A stretch of DNA of 64,000 nt from Anticarsia gemmatalis (lineage: Eukaryota > Arthropoda > Insecta > Lepidoptera > Erebidae). Under the pieces are notes generated by a model. That model was not told the DNA's origin. It saw nothing but the letters and a program-made list of their open reading frames with translations, and did not search any database. Made by a program: the position numbers and the translations under genes. Where the stretch lies: contig NC_134774.1 of assembly GCF_050436995.1 (NCBI RefSeq), positions 4,012,030-4,076,029 on the forward strand, read 5' to 3'. Shown piece by piece: positions 12,729 through 24,668 of the stretch. Each line of letters begins with the position of its first letter. Positions within the stretch are counted from its first letter, which is position 1.

Positions 12729-13435
12729 AGTTTTTTTGTGAAATTTATATTGTTATATTCATCACAGTGTGCTTTATATTTGTTATTTAGTAAGTTCTAA
12801 ATAATTAATCAATGACATTCCTAGAAAATGATTAAAATAAAGAAATTAATGTTATATAGTTGATAACCAATTAGCACTATATGTAAAATGCCTATATTTT
12901 TATCACAATTTTGTATCTGTACTGTTAAACAGTGTATAAAAAAGAAAAATAAATAATATTTTTTATATTAGACAAGTTATTTTGTTTATTTTTAGATGTG
13001 TACGGTACATAATGTACAACTAGCTGACCCGCGCAACTTCGCTTGCGTCCAATAAGAGAGAATGGGTGAAAATTTTCCCCGTTTTTGTAACATTAATTAC
13101 TGGTACTCTGCTCCTTTTCGTAGCGTGATGATATATAGCCTATGTTCTTTCTCGGGTATCAAAATATCTCCATACCAAATTTCATGCAAATTGGTTCAGT
13201 AGTTTAGGCGTGATTGAGTAGCAGACAGACAGACAGAGTTACTTTCGCATTTATAATATTAGTATGGAATGTACATACAAGTCATATTATATCTTAGTCG
13301 TCTACAGCCGGGACTACCAACGGCGCCATGGAGGCCTTATAGAAAGGCAATTTATCGTTACCTCCTAAGTATAATTAGTCAGTACATTATAGTAATTTTA
13401 CAGGAGAGCGATTTGAAGGCAAACTGTTCCTCTCC

Positions 13436-14575
13436 CAACTACCAAGAGACCTCTTCAAGTGAGGAAAAACTACCAAGAGTAATCTTCATGAGAGGAAAAA
13501 CTACCAAGAGACCTCTTCATGAGAGGAAAAACTACCAAGAGGCGTCTTTATTTGAGGAAAAACTACCAAGAGACCTCTTCAAGTGAGGAAAAACTACCAA
13601 GAGTAATCTTCATGAGAGGAAAAACTACCAAGAGACGTCTTTATGAGAGGAAAAACTACCAAGAGACGTCCTCATGAGAGGAAAAACTACCAAGAGACGT
13701 CTTCATGAGAGGAAAAACTACCAAGAGACGTCTTCAAGTGAGGAAAACGTACCAAGAGTCATCTTCATGAGAGAAAAAACTACCAAGAGACGTCTTCATG
13801 AGAGGAAAAGCTACCAAGAGATGTCTTTATGAGAGGAAAAACTACCAAGAGACGTCTTCTTGAGAGGAAAAACTACCAAGAGACGTCTTCAAGTGAGGAA
13901 AACCTACCAAGAGGCGTCTTTATGTGAGGAAAAACTACCAAGAGACGTCATCATGAGAGGAAAAACTACCAAGAGTCGTCATCATGAGAGGAAAAACTAC
14001 CAAGAGACGTCTTCATGAGAGGAAAAACTACCAAGAGACGTCTTCATGAGAAAAAATCTACCAAGAGACGTCTTCATGAGAGGAAAAACTACCAAGAGAC
14101 GTCCTTATGTGAGAAAAAACTACCAAGAGACGTCTTCATCACGTCTTCAAGTGAGGAAATACTACCTAGAGACGTCGTCATCACGTCTTCAAGTGAGGAA
14201 AAACTACCAAGAGACGTCTTCATGAGAGGAAAAACTACCAAGAGTCGTCGTCATGAGAGGAAAAACTACCAAGAGACGTCTTCATGAGAGAAAAAACTAC
14301 CAAGAGACGTCTTCATCACGTCTTCAAGTGAGGAAAAACTACCAAGAGACGTCTTCATGAGAGAAAAAACTACCAAGAGACGTCTTCATCACGTCTTCAA
14401 GTGAGGAAAAACTACCAAGAGACGTCTTCATCACGTCTTCAAGTGAGGAAAAACTACCAAGAGACGTCTTCATCACGTCTTCAAATGAGGAAATACTACC
14501 AAGAGACGTCTTCATCACGTCTTCAAGTGAGGAAAAACTACCAAGAGACGTCTTTATGTGAGGAAAAACTACCAA
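13436..14575 (+). repeat. 31-bp minisatellite with 42-bp variants
   Basis: About 35 units of CTACCAAGAGACGTCTTCAT followed by GAGAGGAAAAA. Several units near 14120-14190 and 14290-14540 are 42 bases long through an 11-base internal repeat of CACGTCTTCAA. The long open frames in it (KTTKRRLHER-type) are products of the repeat and not genes. Confidence 0.95.
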
Positions 14576-14579
14576 CATT

Positions 14580-17500
14580 AAGTTCATGGTTTATTATTTA
14601 TTTACGTTTATATAAAAATAATAAAATACCTAAATTTGTTAGACAACTGAGTATATTTAGGAGATATCGAAATTCTCGATCCTTTTGTTTAGTACCTTAT
14701 TTATTTCCAGTGAAATGCAAGAAAATACTAGGGGAAAAATAAAACTTCATTTATGTATAACATAATATGTATAATTGAATTTATTAATATCTATTCAATA
14801 ATCCACAATTTTATTAAAACCATATTTTTTTAAATATACAAAAAATCCCGCCATTTTGTAATGGCGGTTGGTAGTAGGTTGGCAAAGACCAATTTCATAA
14901 GTCCAAGAATACAGAAACCTTGCCTGGCAGACGGGACATCCCGCGTACGAGAGAAAAAAAAACTAGTCAGTCATAGATGACGCCACTTCACACCATATTT
15001 TATTGATAAAAATGAATTGCTGTTCGTTAGTCTCGCTAAAACTCGTGAACATCTGGACCGATTTGGCTAATTTTGGTCTTGAATTATTTGTGGAGGTCCA
15101 GAGAAGTTGTAAAAGGTGAATAAACTTGAAAATGCGCGGTATTAAATAAAAACAAGAAAGCGTGAGCTGCGCGGGTCAGCTAGTTCTAGATAAATAAATT
15201 TAACCCATTACTGTCCCGCTGCTGGGCAAGGGTCTCCTCTCGTAATGAGAGAGGGGTTAGGCATTGAGTCAACAAGCGCGGATTTGGGACTTTGTATACA
15301 AATTTTATATATTATTATAAACATTCTGTTTTAATACAATATTTTTTTATATACTTAAATATTTTTTGACGGGAAATTATTATAATTATTTCATTTCTTA
15401 TTTAAATTATGACATATTCAGGACACGTTACTTAATAATATACATACATAATATTATAGCCGAAAGTGTAGGCAGAGGTGTATAAAATACACCCGCGTTT
15501 CGCTTTTAACAAAGATAGTCCTACGTAACGGAAAAAAATAAGCTTTGATTACGCCCTGATTAGTACAAAACAGCTAAGAATACGTAAGAAATTAACTAAT
15601 CAAATTAATTACACCGTAATAACATAACATAGGTGCAAGATAAATAAAGAATTTAAACTGAGAATAGTACATGTAGCGCCTCTATCGGGGAAAAGTCGTA
15701 CTTATGCTACCCATCGTTGTTGCTTTTGACCAATAAACAAAAGATGAACTAATAATTAATTAGAAAATTGAGGCCAGCTTCACTACTTAACCAAATAATA
15801 AACTCTCACAAAGTTATAGATATGACAAAGTCCACCAACATATGGCTGTAAATCTTAATAAGTATGTATTTAGAAGTATATAAGGTAATCACTTGTCTGG
15901 TCACAATACATTCTCTGCTTAGTTTGTAATGTGACCGTATGTGAGTTGTCCAATGATATTTATTATTTAATTTGGTAAGCCAATCAATATAAGTATTTAA
16001 TCCAGAAAGAAGGTATATTATTACTTCATAAACATCGTCTCAAGTAAATATAAATCAGTCTTTCAAAAATTAGGAGTTATTTTTTAAAAAACAAAAAATA
16101 AACTTCAAAATTCTTACATTATTTTACTCTATGATTGTATCTGGGGTGTAACGGTATGTTACTGCCAAATAAATGGCGTAAGCGGTGACCATAACAATAA
16201 GAATAAATACATTTAAATAAGCACAGAAGTGCGTTACTTCTTCGCAATAATATTCAAACCTCTCTTGATCTTCATCATGGACATGGTCAAACTCTTCAGC
16301 AATCATTTTGGTGGAAATAATTTACTTTTTATTATTTAGTAAATAAATATTGCAAGAAAATATTTGGCGGGAAATATTTTTTTTAAACCATAGACAGTCT
16401 TTTGTAAATAGTTGTAGAAGATAAAAAAATGTAAAATGTCAGACGATTTTTTTTTATAATAATATATGTATAGAGCCGATATTTTTTTAACAATAATTAA
16501 AAGGTTCTCTTCAATATTCGTTAAGTCTTAAACTCTCTATAAGTTAACAAATATTATTTTAAATCTTATACAATAAATTACAAATAAAAACGTTTCAATT
16601 TGATATTTTCCCGCTGTTTTGTTTTGGCATTTTGTCCAATTGCCTTAGTCCACGCTGCCAAAATGCCGCTGATGTCTTCGCACACAGCATAATAAATATT
16701 TTTATTTGATTATGTCTCTGTTTTTCTCAAGTCTGACTTATTTCACTTGTATTTTATGCTTTTATTTTCTTCTTTTTATTCACCACTTGTATTATTTGAT
16801 TTCAAGAGTAATTAAATAGTTTTAAAATTGATTTCATAACGTCCACAACACTTGAAATAAAATGGCTGTTTTTAAAGTTTATTCTTACGATTTTCTGTGT
16901 ATATTATCACTGAAACTTATGTAGATCTCGTCAATAATGATGCACAGTTTGTTATATACTTAATTCAGATCGGACAATAAGTAAAATAGTTTTTTGAAGT
17001 ACTAAATTCGTTTATTGTGGCAAATCACGGTCACTTCACATCAACTTAATTGTTCACAGAAACATTGTCCATGTTTAATTTTGAAACAAATAACAGTTAA
17101 ATAAATTGCTTTTGTTATATTTTTAACATTTCGTTCCTATAAAACTTGGACGCGGTGGTGTTGGCCGACAAATCTACATTGTGTTTGGCGCATGCGCGGT
17201 GCATAGCCGCCATTAGGCCGTGATTCGGTTTGTCAAACGCTATCCGTCAAATAAATATAACAATTAATAATTTATTGAATAAAATGTCTTCAATTTTAAA
17301 TAAATTATAGTTTTCTTTTACTTTTATCTTCAATTCAATCTTTGAAATTTTCTAATTATGCGTTTAAGTAACCATTTTAAGAAAGCATTCTTTAGTACTA
17401 ATATAAATTCCCTTTGGGTCAGTGGTTACTGGGTACAAGGTTCGTATCTTGGATACGTACTCGAGCAGTCAGGCAGGCAGGCAGGCAGGCACACACACTA

Positions 17501-18387
17501 GACTCAGCGCAATAAATACAGCAAGAAATTGAATGGCATATTTTCGTACATTTATTAGCGTTTTTAATTATTAGTTGGCGTTGCATTTCCTCTATATTGC
17601 AATGCATCCTAGGTCTTATATTTCTGAACTACGCATGCGTGCATTCAATCAATTACCTATTTTCTATCTAGGTTTACAGGTCATTCTAGGTCCTGGAAGT
17701 ATTATCTAGGTCAGTAGGGTTTACAATAAGCGTCGAAGTTATCTATTTATATAAATAATTAATGTCGTAAAAAATACAGAAACAGGCAATATTTGAGACA
17801 CAAAAGCAATATACTAATAACTAAACAAAAGTTTGTCATTGTTTGTCCCCGATTAGCGCCATCTATTGATCGGAAGCTTTTACTGTTTAAAGCTAGTAGT
17901 GTCGCTATTCGTCGATAGATGGCACTGTCAAAAATTATTTAACTTACTATTATATTCAGAGAAAAGTAATATTATTTCATACGTATAAAGTTATTAGTAT
18001 TTAAAATATTGACTTACACATAGATACCGTAACGAATTCTTCTTATAAGGGGACGCAAACCAAAGTTGTTTACTACGATACCTAAAAACTTACCTTGCTT
18101 CATTCAAATCCATACATCTTGTCATACAGGACCGACAATAATTAGAAGTACTACGCACCTGACCTTCTATTTATTTATATTACCCAAATGTAAGCAAATT
18201 AGTAAGATCTTAATAAAAAAAACTAGGCGTCATTTAGAATTTTCGTTGGAAATAAAGAAACTTACTACTTATATTATTTTCCTTTAAACTCAAAACTTAG
18301 AAATTCAATAACAATTAAAAATGTGGCAAATAAATGGTTATCATTCGTTGTATAAACTAATTTATAATTTTGGCGACAGATTCAACG
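14580..18387. other. mostly gene-free stretch
   Basis: Outside the 16.1-kb microprotein candidate and SINE fragments I see only AT-rich sequence. A GC-richer patch at about 17150-17235 and a small inverted repeat (GCGCCATCTATTGATCG / CGTCGATAGATGGCAC) at 17849-17932 are the only structure; the latter looks like a MITE remnant. Confidence 0.5.
16124..16306 (-). CDS. candidate 60-residue single-pass membrane microprotein
   Basis: The frame begins MIAEEFDHVHDEDQERFEYY, an acidic N-terminal half of about 30 residues. One hydrophobic segment follows (FCAYLNVFILIVMVTAYAI, about residues 27-48), then a short polar tail ending YTPDTIIE. The ATG sits in a favourable context (CACCAAAATG). A possible AATAAA signal on the same strand lies near 15957. 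I do not recognise a family. The layout (charged end, one clean membrane span, no low-complexity repeats) is more gene-like than the other short frames nearby, but it could be a single exon of something larger or a chance frame. Confidence 0.45.
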   Translation of the reverse strand: MIAEEFDHVHDEDQERFEYYCEEVTHFCAYLNVFILIVMVTAYAIYLAVTYRYTPDTIIE

Positions 18388-18460
18388 GGTTCCGTGGTGT
18401 AGTGGTTATCACATCTGCTTTACACGCAGAAGGCCGCCAGTTCGATCCTGGCCGGAATCA
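18388..18460 (+). tRNA. tRNA-Val (anticodon UAC)
   Basis: This 73-base cloverleaf has acceptor GGTTCCG paired with CGGAATC (one G-U), discriminator A, and anticodon stem TCTGC/GCAGA around loop TTTACAC, giving anticodon TAC. The T arm is GCCAG-TTCGATC-CTGGC. A T5 run at 18465-18469 is a good RNA polymerase III terminator. Unlike the many tRNA-headed SINEs here, it ends cleanly with no repeat body, so it is a true tRNA gene. Confidence 0.97.
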
Positions 18461-19118
18461 CATCTTTTTGTCATTTTTTACTTTTTAGTTTGACTTTATA
18501 TAATACTTTCACTTATTATTAGCTGACCCACGCGGATTTGTTTATATGTAAATTAGTATTATTCTCAATTTATTTCTGTTTTCGTTTAAGAAAATCATTC
18601 CCGAAATATTAAAAATTATTCAAATTGGTCTAGCGGTGCTCAAGATTAGGGCTAAGCAACTCATTCAACGATTACTTTTTTATATAGACTAGCACGGCTA
18701 CGCTTGTGTAAGACTGATACTAGTTTTTCTATGGGAGTTGGTCCTCCTTGCACTAACTATGAACGCTTATGACAAAATTGCATAGATTTTTCGTAAAAAG
18801 CGGCAAACATGACAGGCTAAAATCAGTAGGTACCCAAATTCTTAATAAGTACAAAAAACAATGGATTTCGTAAAACATTTATTTTTTCACTGCATCTACT
18901 AGTCCGACAACTTAGGAAGCCTTGTCATGCACGATTTATCCAGATTTTAAACATAATTCTGTGTAGGTATTTCCAAAATAAAGTATCTGTATCAAACAGG
19001 TCACCGTCAGCTGTATAAGTCGAGTCACTGATGTTCTACATTCTGAATGGTGTATACCTCCAGCCGCGAACCTTGCATACAACACTCTCTACTAAGTTAT
19101 TAGACTATATTTGTAACT

Positions 19119-19939
19119 TTAAGTAGGTTTTTTCAGATCACGAGGCAATATATTCTTATGGGAGTGTCTATGGTGCTTATGTACCTCTTCTCCGAAGCTT
19201 CCAGACACGTCTTCCCTAGATTTGACCTCCTTGCTATGTACTTCCACTCTTGACCTAACCTTATCAACATTTTTATTAACCGTTTTATCATTATTCTCAC
19301 CAGTAATATACTTTTTCAGTAATTTCATGTCATTCAACAATTTCACTTTCGAACCAAAATTCATTTCAGTATACAACTCAAAAACACCCAAATCCAACCA
19401 GTCTTTTATAATTTTACTCGAATCTTTATTTCTACGTAAATAATTATCCATTTTCCTAATAAACTTATCGAATTTCCTCAAATCCTCTTCGTCATAAGAA
19501 TCGATGCGATTGGTAAAATTATGTATTTCGCCATTTTCTTTTATGAATCTGCGTATTTTTTTCGTCAGTTTCCCGCCATCGCTATTGAGCCAATCGAGCG
19601 CCATGTTGCCGAAAAATTTTCTTAAATTCGGATCGGAGAGCGCATCGAGAATGTTCGCGTTGCTATTAGGATTATTTAAAAACATGGACACAAGTTTTGA
19701 TGTGCCAGAACCGAGAATTTGGTTTCCTAATTGTTTTAGAGTGTCAGACAAAGATATTTCCTTTACGTGGTATTTCTTTCCCGGCTGTGGTTCAAGCGAA
19801 TGGTAAACTTTGTCAACGAATTTTCTGATATTGTTTACAAAATCGAGATTGTCTGTAATATCTTTAGGTTCAAATAAGAGCGAAGTTTCTAGGGCTACAT
19901 TGACGCTGCGCGGGTCTTGTCTTACTGCTGCGACGGTGA
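19119..19939 (-). CDS. unrecognised protein, 3'-terminal exon (probably secreted)
   Basis: An exon of 273 codons opens at a TTTTCAG acceptor and ends in TAA. The visible product begins TVAAVRQDPRSVNVALET, which looks like the end of a signal peptide followed by the mature N-terminus. If so, a short upstream exon should supply the start; I could not find it. The body is charged and mostly helical (SDTLKQLGNQILGSGTSKLV; KFFGNMALDWLNSDGGKL; DLRKFDKFIRKMDNYLRR), and the C-terminus is basic and His-rich (EEVHKHHRHSHK). No domain was recognised. The frame is long, free of repeats and unlike the surrounding debris, so it is likely real. The secreted assignment is inference. Confidence 0.7.
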
Positions 19940-22248
19940 CTGAAAATAAACCTTTATATTAATTAGCTTTCACTGAAACAATCGTAATAAAAGATGGCAG
20001 AGCGTCCGTGAAGGTTGACGTCCTCTTAAAAAAAATTAACCCATTAGTGTCCCACTGCAAGGCAAGGTTCTCCTCCTAAACGAGGGGGAGGGATTAGACC
20101 TTGAGTCTACCACGCTGGCTAAGTTCTGGTTGGGGACTTTGCATGCCCTCAATAAATGTTTTTTAGGCATGCAAGATTACATCACGATGTTTTCCTTCGC
20201 CGTTGGAGCATGTGATAATTATTTCTAATACACATATAACTTGGAAAAGTCATTGGTGTGTTGGCTCGGGTTCAAACCTGCAACCACTTGCGTGAAGGTG
20301 TCAACTTGAACCATTCGGCTATTACCGCTTCTAATGAACATTTAACAATTTAAATTTAATTAATATTGTTTAATCCATTTTTTAACGGCATTCAGTTACC
20401 GCACTTGGCCAGCGTGGTGGACTCAAGGCCTTACCCCTCCCTCGTTTGGGAGGAGACCCTTGCCCAGTAGTGGGACATTATAGGCAAAAAAATTATTACT
20501 TACTTATAAAAGAGAATAGAACGTATTTTTTCATATTTCTACAAAGTTACTATAAAACATTAAACATATATTTTTATGAAATATATCGTAAAAATTGTAT
20601 GTTACTTTTATTGCCTATAAAAAATACATTTTAATATAATATGACTATGAGTGGCTCTGTGGTTATATCGGTAGTGTATACGACTGTTATTCTAGAAGTC
20701 TCGAAGTCGATTCCCAGTTTGGGTTCGAATGCAAAATGCATAAACCATATTTTAAGTTCTGTGGACCACTAGTTCAAAACTGATCAGATTTTTTTTGTTT
20801 ATAAAAAAGACAACTCCCGCACTAGGAACTGGTCTTGTGTCGCGGGGACTTTTACAAACATACAAACGACGGACACAAAGTACAACCAGACACGAAACAT
20901 GAACTGTGAATCACGCAATAATTGTCCCGTGTAGGAATCGAATCCACGACCTCCCGTCGTGCGTAGCGACGTGGCGACCTAAACCACTGCGCCACGGAGG
21001 CAGTCAAATTATTATATCTACACAATCATATTCTATTTTGCCGCCCGGCTAGGTTGATTAATTCTGGCCAAAATATTTGTGTAGCCAACCTGAGAAATAA
21101 AACAATATTTCATTTTGACATCTATTACTTATATTATAAAATACATAAATATCACGCCTTTTCCCCATAGGAGTAGGCAGAGACCAAAAATACCACTTGG
21201 TATGATCTTCCCTTGCTTCATTCATATACTGCCCCCGATAGTTAAAAAGACGCACCTAACAAGATTTAGAAACTAAGAAAAAAGTGTTTTAATCGTCAAA
21301 CAAAAGTTAAAGTACGGAGCGACTTAAAGAAATATAAAAAAAATTGTATCATTTTTTACTGGTACTCTGCTCCTATTGGTCGTAACGTGATGATATATAG
21401 CCTATAACCTTCCTCGATAAATTGGCTATCTAATAGTAGTTTCTGAGATTACTGCGTTCAAACAAACAAACTCTTCAGCTTTATAATATTAGTATAGATT
21501 TCGACAAAAATGTTAGCTAGATACGTCTTTTCAACTACGGGAGCAGTATTTATACATCTTGTAATACAGGACCGCCGGTTACGAATAATACTATTCACTA
21601 CGGAATAACTAACACAAGAGGAAAGGGCATGTCATACTAATTCAATGAAGATGGCTGTCGCCAAACTCAGCCGATGACATTTAATAATAAATATCATCGG
21701 ACAACTCTCACACGGTCATTTGATTCCAAACTAAGCAGAGCTTGTACTATGGTAACCAAATAACTGATAAACATACTTCCAAATACATACTTATATAGAT
21801 ACATTAACATCCAGGCTCAGAACAAATACTCGTGCTCATCACACAAAGATTTGTCCTGGGTGGGATTTGAACCCACCACCCGCGCAACTTCGCTTACGTC
21901 ACATAAGAGAGTCATAATTTTCCCCGATTTTGTAACATTTTTTATTGCTACTCTGCTCCTATTGGTCGTAGCGTGATGATATATAGCCTATAGCCTCCCT
22001 CGATAAATGGGCTATCTAACACTGAAATAATTTTCAAATTGGACCAGTAGTTCCTAAGATTAGCGCGTTCAAACAAACAAACTCTTCAGCTTTATAATAT
22101 TAGTATAGATATGGCACGCTCGCCACGCCCACATGCCCTTTCCTCTTGCATTAGTTATTCCGTGTTTGTTACATTATAAGACTAGATACAATAATACTGA
22201 TATTATATTCTTTGGCTTTAACACTAAAACTATGAGTACAGTCAAATA

Positions 22249-22586
22249 TACAGGGTGTGGCGTAAATAATGGATAATCCTTTACCAGCGGATGGGCGACT
22301 TCCCGACTGATCTAAATATTAAAATTTGTCTCTGGCACAATTATGATAGTTTTTAAAATTTCGGCCATTATGTGTGATTAAGAAAGCGATTTACGCTCGT
22401 ACTTTTTGATGCCGTGATCACAAATTAAGACTTTTTTTAAATCCGTTTTTTGCAATTAAATCCTGAATAGATGTGCTCGAATCTAGAGAGGACTCTGTAG
22501 TCCCGAGATTAAAATAAGACGTACAAATAATAATAATAATTAGCCCACTGGTAAAGGATTATCCATTATTTAAGCCACACCCAGTA
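22249..22586. mobile_element. MITE with GGGTGTGGC inverted ends
   Basis: Inverted ends GGGTGTGGCGTAAATAATGG and GGGTGTGGCTTAAATAATGG, extending through ATAATCCTTTACCAG, are bordered by TA. The interior has no coding potential. Confidence 0.88.
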
Positions 22587-24078
22587 TAAATATGTATACA
22601 CTATATCATTTTCAAAAGATTTTTTTAACAAAGTAATCTTAACAAATCAAAATGGAGAACCGTAATACGCGCAAAACTTTTGAACAACTAAACTAAATTA
22701 AAATTTCTTTTATTTGTAACTGACGGGACGAGGACTGTATGGGATTGATGGGATCGAAATTCCCATGGGAATGGAAGCAAAAAAAAACAATGCTGGGCAA
22801 GGGTCTCCTCCCAGAATAAGGGATAGGTTAGGCTTTGAGTCCACCACGCTGTCCAAGTGCGGTTTGGGAACTTTGCATACCTTCAAGAACTGTTCTAAAC
22901 AACTCTCAGACATGCAAGGTTGCATCACGATGTTTTCTTTCACCATTGAAAATATAAGTGTATACATATTTTTAAGATATTTATGCTTAATTTTAAACTA
23001 CAATTAAGTTGCGTAATATAATGGCAACACTATAAGAAATAGATTAGAAAAATTAGGTACATTGACTTCAATAATTGTCGAAATTTAATTTCTTAAAAAA
23101 TAAAAAGATAATTTTGGATGTTATACACCTAAAGCAAAGTTTACGAAATGATAAATATTTCTAGATTTTCAATCATATAAATATAAACGAATTCCATTCG
23201 GGTTCAACGAAAAATAAATCATTGAGAATTCTAAAGCGCCCTAATTTTTAAACATGAAATCTTTCTGTTCACCTTCGAATAGAAAAAAAAAATAGTTTGA
23301 CATAACTTAGTTGCATGAGTCGCAACATGGCAGATATTCATCGCATTATATTCCTAACATATAGTTTTTTAGCATGGGTCTATAGCCACCTTTACACACA
23401 CACTGTATCGCGCATGAAACAACAATCGCTCGTGTAAGGAGAAAGCAAAGAGCCGTTGCCGCGCTCACCTCCCCGCGCCCGCGAACAACATCGCTCTCTC
23501 AGAGCACAAGCGTTATACTGTACCGTACTAGGAACGTGCGATACAAGCTGTGTGGGAAGCTATTGTCACATTCCTATGATTATTTTGATTATGACGTAGT
23601 GAGAACGTTTTTAAACCTCCTGAGTATATTTATAAATCACTTATATACTATATAATGATAATTATATTGTGCTTTTTCGTACTTATATAACATCATGCCT
23701 GCTATAACCGAGGATGTAGGCAGAAGTTAACACCCACGTTTCGCCATTAACAATGTTAGTTCCATGTAATAGGTGGCAAAGTGGGGGTGAGCTTTTTTAT
23801 AGTCCATAGAAAAATTATATTTTCTTATTTTTTTTTTCTTATTTTATAAGACAACTCCCGCTCTAAGAATGCTCTTGTGTCGCGGAGACTACAAACATAC
23901 AAACAACGGACACAAAGTACAACCAGACCCGAAACAAATATTTGTGGATCGCACAATTAATTGTTCCGTGTGGTAATTGAACCCACGACCTCCCGACGCA
24001 ATGGTAGCGGCGTGGCGACTTTAACCACTGCGCTTCTTTCAGAGAATGCAATTTTTCGAAAGTCCTCCGATACTCTCT

Positions 24079-24200
24079 TAAGTTCGGTTTCTGAGATACA
24101 TTTAGCGGTAGTTTATCTATTCAATAGTGTTTTTTTATGAGTTTATACGCTATTGAATAGATACACTACCGCTAAATGTACCTCAGAAACCGAGGGTTAA
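24079..24200. mobile_element. hairpin MITE (AGCGGTAGTTTATCTATTCA)
   Basis: A foldback of about 115 bases with ends near AACCCTCGGTTTCTGAGGTA. Other copies: 7391-7500, 11985-12038 (half), 36971-37080, 52440-52554. Confidence 0.88.
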
Positions 24201-24337
24201 TGTAACTTAAAATGAACAAATAGCTGCTTTTAAACAAATGGGCCACAAATCTATAAATCCAAATTTAACAAAAAACAAATAAAAATATTAAGTCTTTATT
24301 GGAAACCCCAGAAAATGTGTCTATTTTTATACGTACC

Positions 24338-24557
24338 TACAGTCAACTTGGGTAACTTTGAATCATTTGGGTAACATTGAACGTGGGAATTTGAACTAGT
24401 TTCGATTATTTTTTCATATGAAACCAGCACAATTGATAAAAGTTTGCAAAACTAAAATAAACCTTTATCTATTGTGTTGGTTTCATATGAAGAAATAATG
24501 GAAACTAGTTCAAATTCCCACGTTCAATGTTACCCAAATGATTCAAAGTTGACTGTA
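24338..24557. mobile_element. foldback MITE with about 90-base arms
   Basis: TACAGTCAACTT...GTTGACTGTA termini enclose long inverted arms (TTTGGGTAACATTGAACGTG and its complement) with TA borders, total 220 bases. It lies just downstream of the zinc-finger gene stop. Confidence 0.9.
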
Positions 24558-24668
24558 ATGAAAAGGTTTTTTATTTCTCGGTAAAATTTTGTGGCCTTTT
24601 TGTTTTAAAGCAATTATTTTTTTTTTCGTTTGGCAGTCTAGTCTAGTATAGTCTGCTTTTTGCAAAAT

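Noticed and set aside
13436..14575. Regular repeats resembling a CRISPR array
   Set aside because: No unique spacers, no cas genes, eukaryotic context; the units are contiguous.
13269..14742. Long frames rich in KTTKRRLHER and SSLEDVMKTSLGS
   Set aside because: Pure products of the 31/42-bp minisatellite.
21058..21255. 65-residue minus-strand frame as a first exon for the 19.1-kb gene
   Set aside because: Its sequence matches an interspersed repeat and it has no signal peptide or suitable donor phase.
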